Part shown: in pieces, positions 43,922-51,605 of the stretch
Numbering within the stretch: the first letter of the stretch is position 1
Layout of the letters: each line of letters opens with the position of its first letter
Source: Flavobacterium sp.
Lineage (GTDB): Bacteria; Bacteroidota; Bacteroidia; Flavobacteriales; Flavobacteriaceae
Reading direction: 5' to 3'
DNA length: 51,605 bases
NCBI GenBank assembly: GCA_016718345.1
Contig: JADKDN010000014.1
Coordinates: 1 to 51,605, forward strand
Position numbers and translations under genes: made by a program
The notes under the pieces: model-generated
Database searches by the model: none
What the model saw: only the letters and a program-made list of their open reading frames with translations
What the model was told of the DNA's origin: nothing

Positions 43922-46900
43922 TTATTGACTAACGTATATATATCCTGTTTTTGAGTGATTTTTACCATCAAATCCTAAATATTTCAATACATACCAATAG
44001 TGACCTGTTGGCAATCCGTCGCCTTGATTAATGGTTGTTCTTCCGTTAGAAATTCCTTTGAAACCATTTATATCTGAATTTTCATAATTTTAGTTTCAAA
44101 TACTTTTACACCCCAACGGTTGAATATTTCAATCTCATTTGATGAATAACAACCTAAACCATAGATATGTAGATAATCATTTATTCCATCACCATTTGGA
44201 GAAACACCATTGTTTACAATGATTTTACATCCGTCAGGTAATTCGATAACTGTTGGATCATCTGGATCACCATCGTCGTCAGCATCAATATTGTTTAAAT
44301 CATTCGGGTCATCTGATGTATCAGAAACAGATGTATCATTTGTATCCGTTGCCGTAACAATTGCTTCGTTTATAACAGACCCATTAGCCAAATCTTGTCC
44401 TACAATAATATACTGCTATATATAGCTGATTCGCCTACTAGTAAAGTTCCTTCTGGTGAACCAAATGTAGCACTTACAAATGTAGGTACAGGTGTACTTC
44501 CTGCTCCGCTAAAGTTAGTTTCTACAACAACTACATTATTCAATGTGGTATTTCCTGTATTGGTTGCCACAAAAGAATAGGTTATTGTTTCTCCAGGTTG
44601 AGCATATCCATCACCATTTTCATCATTGAAATAACCCTCTTTTACCAATGCAATAGCAGATGTTTGATCTAATATAACTATTGTTGTAGAGTCATTAGGA
44701 TCAAACGGTGTTGGATCTTCTGAATCATCAAATACAATATCCCCATTTGGATCTGTTCCATTTGCATAAGCAATATTCAATACTTGACCTAAATCAATAT
44801 CTTCTTGTGTTATTGCATACGTGGTTGTAGCACTTCCTACTGCACCAGTGCTAATATACTTGGTGTTACTACTAAACCGGTTACTCCAATCACAGCATCG
44901 TCAATGGTTAAATTGCTTACTGTTACGTTTCCTGTATTGGTTACCGTAAAGTTGTAAACAATGTTGTCGCCTACGTTTACTACTCCATCACCATTGGTAT
45001 CAGCATACGCTCCGTCTTTCAATAATTCGATTAATGGTGTTTGTTGGAAAATCTGTAAACGTACAAGTTGGACAGGTTGGGTCATAATCTGGACTTGTTG
45101 GGTCAAGCGGTGTTGGATCGTTTGAATTATCCGATACCGGATTATTGTTTGGATCTGTTCCGTTTGCTGTCGCAATGTTATGAACTCCACCGTTGTCGAT
45201 GTCGGCTTGTGTGATTGCATAGGTTGCCGTTGCTGTACCTGATTGTCCCGGTGCCAATGTACTTGGTGTTACCGCTAAACCGGTTACGCCGATTACTGCA
45301 TCGTCAATAGTCAAGTTGCTTACCGTTACGTTTCCTGTATTGGTTACCGTAAAGTTGTAAACAATGCTGTCGCCTACGTTTACTACTCCATCACCATTGG
45401 TATCAGCATACGCTCCGTCTTTCAATAATTCGATTAATGGTGTTTGTTGTAAATCTGTAAACGCACGTTGGACAGGTTGGGTCATAATCTGGACTTGTTG
45501 GGTCAAGCGGTGTTGGATCGTTTGAATTATCCGATACGGATTATTGTTTGGATCTGTTCCGTTTGCTGTCGCAATGTTATGAACTCCACCGTTGTCGATG
45601 TTTGCTTGTGTTATTGCATACGTGGTTGTAGCACTTCCTACTGCCAGGTGCTAATATACTTGATGTTACTACTAAACCGTTTACTCAATCACAGCATCGT
45701 CAATGGTTAAATTACTTACTGTTACGTTTCCTGTATTGGTTACCGTAAAGTTGTAAACAATGTTGTCGCCTACGTTTACTACTCCATCACCATTGGTATC
45801 AGCATACGCTCCGTCTTTCAATAATTCGATTAATGGTGTTTGTTGTAAATCTGTAAACGTACAAGTTGGACAGGTTGGGTCATAATCTGGACTTGTTGGG
45901 TCAAGCGGTGTTGGATCGTTTGAATTATCCGATACCGGATTATTGTTTGGATCTGTTCCGTTTGCGGTCGCAATGTTATGAACTCCACCGTTGTCGATGT
46001 TTGCTTGTGTTATTGCATACGTGGTTGTAGCACTTCCTACTGCACGGTGCTAATATACTTGGTGTTACTACTAAACCGGTTACTCAATCACAGCATCGTC
46101 AATGGTTAAATTACTTACTGTTACGTTTCCTGTATTGGTTACCGTAAAGTTGTAAACAATGCTGTCGCCTACGTTTTCTCCATCACCATTGGTATCAGCA
46201 TACGCTCCGTCTTTCAATAATTCGATTAATGGTGTTTTGTTGTAAATCTGTAAACGTACAAGTTGGACAGGTTGGGTCATAATCTGGACTTGTTGGGTCA
46301 AGCGGTGTTGGATCGTTTGAATTATCCGATACCGGATTATTGTTTGGATCTGTTCCGTTTGCTGTCGCAATGTTATGAACTCCACCGTTGTCGATGTTTG
46401 CTTGTGTTATTGCATACGTGGTTGTAGCACTTCCCTACTGCACCGGTGCTAATATACTTGGTGTTACTACTAAACCGGTTACTCCAATCACAGCATCGTC
46501 AATGGTTAAATTGCTTACTGTTACGTTTCCTGTATTGGTTACCGTAAAGTTGTAAACAATGCTGTCGCCTACGTTTACTACTCCATCACCATTGGTATCA
46601 GCATACGCTCCGTCTTTCAATAATTCGATTAATGGTGTTTGTTGTAAATCTGTAAACGTACAAGTTGGACAGGTTGGGTCATAATCTGGACTTGTTGGGT
46701 CAAGCGGTGTTGGATCGTTTGAATTATCCGATACCGGATTATTGTTTGGATCTGTTCCGTTTGCTGTCGCAATGTTATGAACTCCACCGTTGTCGATGTC
46801 GGCTTGTGTGATTGCATAGGTTGCCGTTGCTGTACCTGATTGTCCCGGTGCCAATGTACTTGGTGTTACCGCTAAACCGGTTACGCCGATTACTGCATCG

Positions 46901-49900
46901 TCAATAGTCAAGTTGCTTACCGTTACGTTTCCTGTATTGGTTACCGTAAAGTTGTAAACAATGCTGTCGCCTACGTTTACTACTCCATCACCATTGGTAT
47001 CAGCATACGCTCCGTCTTTCAATAATTCGATTAATGGTGTTTGTTGTAAATCTGTAAACGTACAAGTTGGACAGGTTGGGTCATAATCTGGACTTGTTGG
47101 GTCAAGCGGTGTTGGATCGTTTGAATTATCCGATACCGGATTATTGTTTGGATCTGTTCCGTTTGCTGTCGCAATGTTATGAACTCCACCGTTGTCGATG
47201 TTTGCTTGTGTTATTGCATACGTGGTTGTAGCACTTCCTACTGCACCAGGTGCAATATACTTGGTGTTACTACTAAACCGGTTACTCCAATCACAGCATC
47301 GTCAATGGTTAAATTACTTACTGTTACGTTTCCTGTATTGGTTACCGTAAAGTTGTAAACAATGCTGTCGCCTACGTTTACTACTCCATCACCATTGGTA
47401 TCAGCATACGCTCCGTCTTTCAATAATTCGATTAATGGTGTTTGTTGTAAATCTGTAAACGTACAAGTTGGACAGGTTGGGTCATAATCTGGACTTGTTG
47501 GGTCAAGCGGTGTTGGATCGTTTGAATTATCCGATACCGGATTATTGTTTGGATCTGTTCCGTTTGCTGTCGCAATGTTATGAACTCCACCGTTGTCGAT
47601 GTCTGCTTGTGTGATTGCATAGTCGCGGTTGTTGCACCTGATTGTCCGGTGCCAATATACTTGGTGTTACCGCTAAACCGGTTACGCCGATCACTGCATC
47701 GTCAATAGTCAAGTTACTTACCGTTACGTTTCCTGTATTGGTTACCGTAAAGTTGTAAACAATGCTGTCGCCTACGTTTACTACTCCATCACCATTGGTA
47801 TCAGCATACGCTCCGTCTTTCAATAATTCGATTAATGGTGGTTGTTGTAAATCTGTAAACGTACAAGTTGGACAGGTTGGGTCATAATCTGGACTTGTTA
47901 TGGGTCAAGCGGTGTTGGATCGTTTGAATTATCCGATACCGGATTATTGTTTGGATCTGTTCCGTTTGCTGTCGCAATGTTATGAACTCCACCGTTGTCG
48001 ATGTTTGCTTGTGTTATTGCATACGTGGTTGTAGCACTTCCTACTGCACCAGGTGCTAATATACTTGGTGTTACTACTAAACCGGTTACTCCAATCACAG
48101 CATCGTCAATGGTTAAATTACTTACTGTTACGTTTCCTGTATTGGTTACCGTAAAGTTGTAAACAATGCTGTCGCCTACGTTTACTACTCCATCACCATT
48201 GGTATCAGCATACGCTCCGTCTTTCAATAATTCGATTAATGGTGTTTGTTGTAAATCTGTAAACGTACAAGTTGGACAGGTTGGGTCATAATCTGGACTT
48301 GTTGGGTCAAGCGGTGTTGGATCGTTTGAATTATCCGATACCGGATTATTGTTTGGATCTGTTCCGTTTGCTGTCGCAATGTTATGAACTCCACCGTTGT
48401 CGATGTTTGCTTGTGTTATTGCATACGTGGTTGTAGCACTTCCTACTGCACCAGGTGCTAATATACTTGGTGTTACTACTAAACCGGTTACTCCAATCAC
48501 AGCATCGTCAATGGTTAAATTACTTACTGTTACGTTTCCTGTATTGGTTACCGTAAAGTTGTAAGCAATGCTGTCGCCTACGTTTACTACTCCATCACCA
48601 TTGGTATCAGCATACGCTCCGTCTTTCAATAATTCGATTAATGGTGTTTGTTGCAAATCTGTAAACGTACAAGTTGGACAGGTTGGGTCATAATCTGGAC
48701 TTGTTGGGTCAAGCGGTGTTGGATCGTTTGAATTATCCGATACCGGATTATTGTTTGGATCTGTTCCGTTTGCTGTCGCAATGTTATGAACTCCACCGTT
48801 GTCGATGTTTGCTTGTGTTATTGCATACGTGGTTGTAGCACTTCCTACTGCGGTGCTAATATACTTGTGTTACTACTAAACCGGTTACTCCAATCACAGC
48901 ATCGTCAATGGTTAAATTACTTACTGTTACGTTTCCTGTATTGGTTACCGTAAAGTTGTAAACAATGCTGTCGCCTACGTTTACTACTCCATCGCCATTG
49001 GTATCAGCATAAGCTCCGTCTTTTGTTAACTCAATTAATGGAGTTACAGGATTACTGTTATATAAACTGTTGCTGTATCACATGCTTGAGGTGTTCCGTT
49101 ATCACAAACTGTGTAAGTAAACTGGTCTGTTCCTGAAAAGTTAGGGATTGGTTGGAGTGTATGTAAATGCTCCTTCAGGGTTCATTACTACTGTACCGTT
49201 TGCAGGGTTTGTATTTCCTATTACGGTTTGTATATTTCCTTCTGGATCAGTATCATTTGTTAATACACTTCCTGTGATTGGTGTTCCTTGATTTCCGTTG
49301 AAAGCATCGTCATTGGCATACGTATCGTTTTCTCCGTTATCAGGAAGAACTGTTACGGTTACTGTTGCCGTATCACAAGCTGCTGGTGTTTGGTCGTCAC
49401 AAATTGTATATGTAAATGTATCAATACCTTCAAATCCTGGATTTGGTGTATAAGTAAATGTTCCGTCACCATTGTTTACCACTGTTCCGTTTGTAGGATT
49501 AGTGTTTGTTGCAACTGTGAATGTATTACTCTCCATATCGAAGTCATTTGCAACTACATTAATAGCTACTGGTTTGTCCTTCTTCGGTTGTTGCCGTATC
49601 ATGGTTTGCTGTTACCGTATTTTCTCCCGGTTCTGGCAATGGTAATACTTCAATAGTCAAGGTTGCTGTATCGCAAGCTTGAGGTGTTCAGTTATCACAA
49701 ACTGTATAAGTATAAACTAATGTACCTGTGAAATTATCTCTGGTGTGAACGTATAGGTTCCATCAAAATTTAATACCAAATGGTTTCCGTTTGCATCGGT
49801 ATTGTCTATTGGTGTATAAGTTGTAGTATGTCCTTCTGCATCTTTATCATTTGTTGCTACACTTCCACTTACAGGTGTGTTTACATACGTATTATTGATG

Positions 49901-51605
49901 TCGTCTTCTGCAATTGTTGTATTTGCAGGTGTTACCGTTACAGTATCTGTATTATTAGTAGTATCAGGATCTTGTGTGTCTGATGTTACTGTTGCCGTAT
50001 TAATATATGAACCGGTAGCGTTTACTGTTGTTGTAAATGTTACAGTAGTATTTGCTCCGTTGCAAGGTTAGCTATCGTCCAAGTAATTGTTCATTGTGTT
50101 TACTCGCCGTTATTGATTGTTCCGATAGTGTAACCGTTTGGTACAACATCGCTGATAACTACGTTTGCCGCATTGTCTGTTCCGTTAGTTGGTTACCAAG
50201 TAAAGTTACAACATCGCCTACATTCGGCGTTGCGTTGCTTACTATTTTTACAATCGATAAATCGGCTTGTGGTATATAAACAGGATTTACGGTAATGTAA
50301 ACTGTTGCTGTATCACACGCTTGTAGCGTTCCGTTATCGCAAACTGTATAAGTAAATTGGTCTGTTCCTGTAAAATCAGGGTCGTTTGGCGTATAAGTAA
50401 ATTCTCCTGTGTTAGGATTCATTACTACTACTCCATTGGCAGGTTGTGTATTACTTGCTACCGTTTGTGTATTGCCTTCCGGGTCAACATCATTGGTTAA
50501 TACATTGCCTGTAATAACTGTTCCTTGATTTCCGTTGAACGTATCGTCATTGGCATACGTATCATTTTCTCCGTTATCCGGTAAAACCGTAATCGATACC
50601 GTTGCTGTATCACAAGCCGGTGTTGGTGTTACGTTATCACAAATAGTATAAGTAAATGTGTCAACTCCTGTGAAACCTGTATTTGGTGTATAAGTGAACG
50701 TTCCGTCGCCGTTGTTTACCAATGTTCCGTTGGCAGGTTGCGTGTTAGAGGTTACCGTTAAAGCATCGCCTTCCATATCAAAGTCATTCGCAACTACATT
50801 GATGTTCACAGCTTGACCTGATTCAGTAGTTGCTGTATCATTGTTAGCGGTTACCGTGTTTTCACACAGTTCAGGCAATGGTAATACTTGATAGTCAAAG
50901 TTGCTGTATCGCACGCTTGTGGTGTACCATTATCGCAAACTGTATAAGTATAAACCAAAGTTCCTGTAAAATCAGTTCCGGTGTAAACGTATAAGTTCCA
51001 TCTGAATTTAATACTAAATGGTTTCCGTTAGCATCGGTAGTGTCTATCGGTGTATAGGTTTGTGTATGTCCTTCAGTATCGAAGTCGTTCGTTGCTACAC
51101 TTCCGCTTATAGATGATTTGCATACGTATTATTAATGTCGTTTACAGCATGAGTTGTATTTGGTGTTACAGGAGTTGTCGTAACTGAATCCTCATTATTC
51201 GTCAAATCAGAATCAGGTGTATCTGATGATACTGTTGCTGTATTGGCATAATTTCCTGTTGCGTTTACCGTTACCGTAAATGTTACAGTTGTAGTTGCAC
51301 CATTCGCAAGATTTCCTATCGACCAAACAATCGTTCCGGCTGTGTTTACGCCACCGTTGTTGATTGTTCCGATAGTATAACCGTTTGGCACAACATCGCT
51401 GATTGACACGTTTGCCGCATTAGCAGTTCCGTTATTGGTTACTGCCAAAGTAAAGGTAATGGTATCACCAACGTTTGGCGTAGCGTTACTTACTGTTTTT
51501 TCGATAGCTAAATCGGCTGTCGGAATAGTAACTGCTGCTGTATCTTCGTTATTCGTTAAATTCGGGTCAGGTGTTCCTGATGATACCGTAGCTGTATTCA
51601 GATAA
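43922..51605 (-). CDS. Giant repeat adhesin, type IX secreted, 5' end outside the window, many frameshifts
   Basis: At least 2560 codons read from the minus strand; open pieces change frame many times. From the 5' side: DUF11-like domains (NGTANAANVSISDVVPNGYTIG-type), then cadherin/Ig-like tandem domains (FTYTPNTGFTGVDTFTYTIC; ACDTATVSITVLPDNGENDTY), arranged twice with a period of about 1.24 kb. Then about ten nearly identical 134-residue DUF11/DUF7507-type repeats, one divergent repeat (YFNDENGDGYAQPGETITYS), an Asp-rich linker, and a C-terminal CHU_C-type sorting domain (NNGVSPNGDGINDYLHIYGL, EIEIFNRWGVKVFET, ending TGYIYVSQ at 43922). The last directs export and attachment by the type IX system. 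Probable role: surface adhesion or gliding, inferred from family. Confidence 0.85.
44800..49060 (-). repeat. Tandem array of about ten near-identical 402-bp coding repeats
   Basis: The landmark TCCGTCTTTCAATAATTCGA starts at 45011, 45414, 45810, 46206, 46609, 47011, 47412, 47812, 48216 and 48618, with a diverged form at 49015. Spacing is 396-404 bp around 402 (134 codons). Each unit encodes a strand-rich domain with the loop DTNGDGVVNVGD and a linker ending DPTCPTCTF. Two sequence versions of the middle part exist (TPSTLAPGQSGTATATYA and TPSILAPGAVGSATTTYA). Confidence 0.9.

Noticed and set aside
44800..49060. Regular repeats as a possible CRISPR array
   Set aside because: The period is 402 bp, units are contiguous and protein-coding, and there are no short repeats with unique spacers.
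44068..49602. Many separate short minus-strand genes with the same sequence
   Set aside because: They are pieces of a single adhesin gene split by frameshifts; starts are internal Met codons and repeats join seamlessly.

Overview
The window is AT-rich DNA from a member of the Bacteroidota, almost certainly a Flavobacterium-like Flavobacteriaceae species. The signs are a PorP/SprF-type protein and a giant repeat adhesin ending in a gliding-motility (CHU_C-like) C-terminal domain, both type IX secretion hallmarks. Promoters carry the Bacteroidota -7 element TAnnTTTG, and a fused nitrate reductase plus RAYT/REP elements of flavobacterial type are present. A large share of the reading frames is broken by small indels, and a few by in-frame stops. 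Many of these genes read as one full-length protein once one to several frameshifts are allowed. I annotate such loci as single genes and state where they break. The most economical explanation is indel error in the sequence or assembly, but true gene decay cannot be excluded locus by locus.

Layout. 1-2238: an efflux operon on the minus strand (TetR regulator, TolC-like outer-membrane factor, start of an HlyD/EmrA adaptor) with paired palindromic operators. 2358-3168: an uncharacterised broken gene. 3279-10402: a complete tryptophan operon, trpEGDCFB-(GGCT-like gene)-trpA. It is preceded by a consensus promoter, a short leader peptide with three adjacent Trp codons and a transcription attenuator. 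10542-14257: cysteine synthase, a MarR/nitroreductase/YceI operon with paired MarR-type palindromes, a rhodanese and a small c-type cytochrome.

14328-37608 is mainly a nitrate/nitrite assimilation island: SUMT (siroheme), a rubredoxin-fused sulfite/nitrite-reductase-like protein, a nitrate reductase fused to an FAD/[2Fe-2S] reductase, an FNR-type regulator with candidate Fe-S cysteines, an outer-membrane porin plus NrtABC-type ABC importer, a NarK-type transporter, a NarX/NarL-like two-component pair, a DUF4202 protein, and NirD and NirB. Near-identical 16-bp palindromes (type TACGTATAAATACGTA) stand in front of five transcription units of this island, which suggests one regulon. Inside the island at 26.5-29.8 kb sits an unrelated accessory patch: a class III Fic protein, a DNA methyltransferase remnant, a RAYT transposase bounded by perfect 26-bp inverted REP repeats, and a DpnI-like restriction endonuclease with a small downstream partner.

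37.7-40.8 kb holds a PfkB/PsuK-like kinase, a psuG start joined to the 3' end of an acyl-CoA synthetase (a deletion or assembly junction), and a TPR-AraC regulator. 40.9-51.6 kb holds a minus-strand type IX secretion module: a giant surface adhesin, a PorP/SprF protein and an OmpA-family protein. The adhesin has about ten nearly identical 402-bp repeats and runs off the right edge.

Functionally, nitrate would cross the outer membrane through the alginate-export-type porin and the inner membrane through NrtABC or NarK. The NasA fusion would reduce it to nitrite, and NirBD, using siroheme made with SUMT, would reduce nitrite to ammonium.
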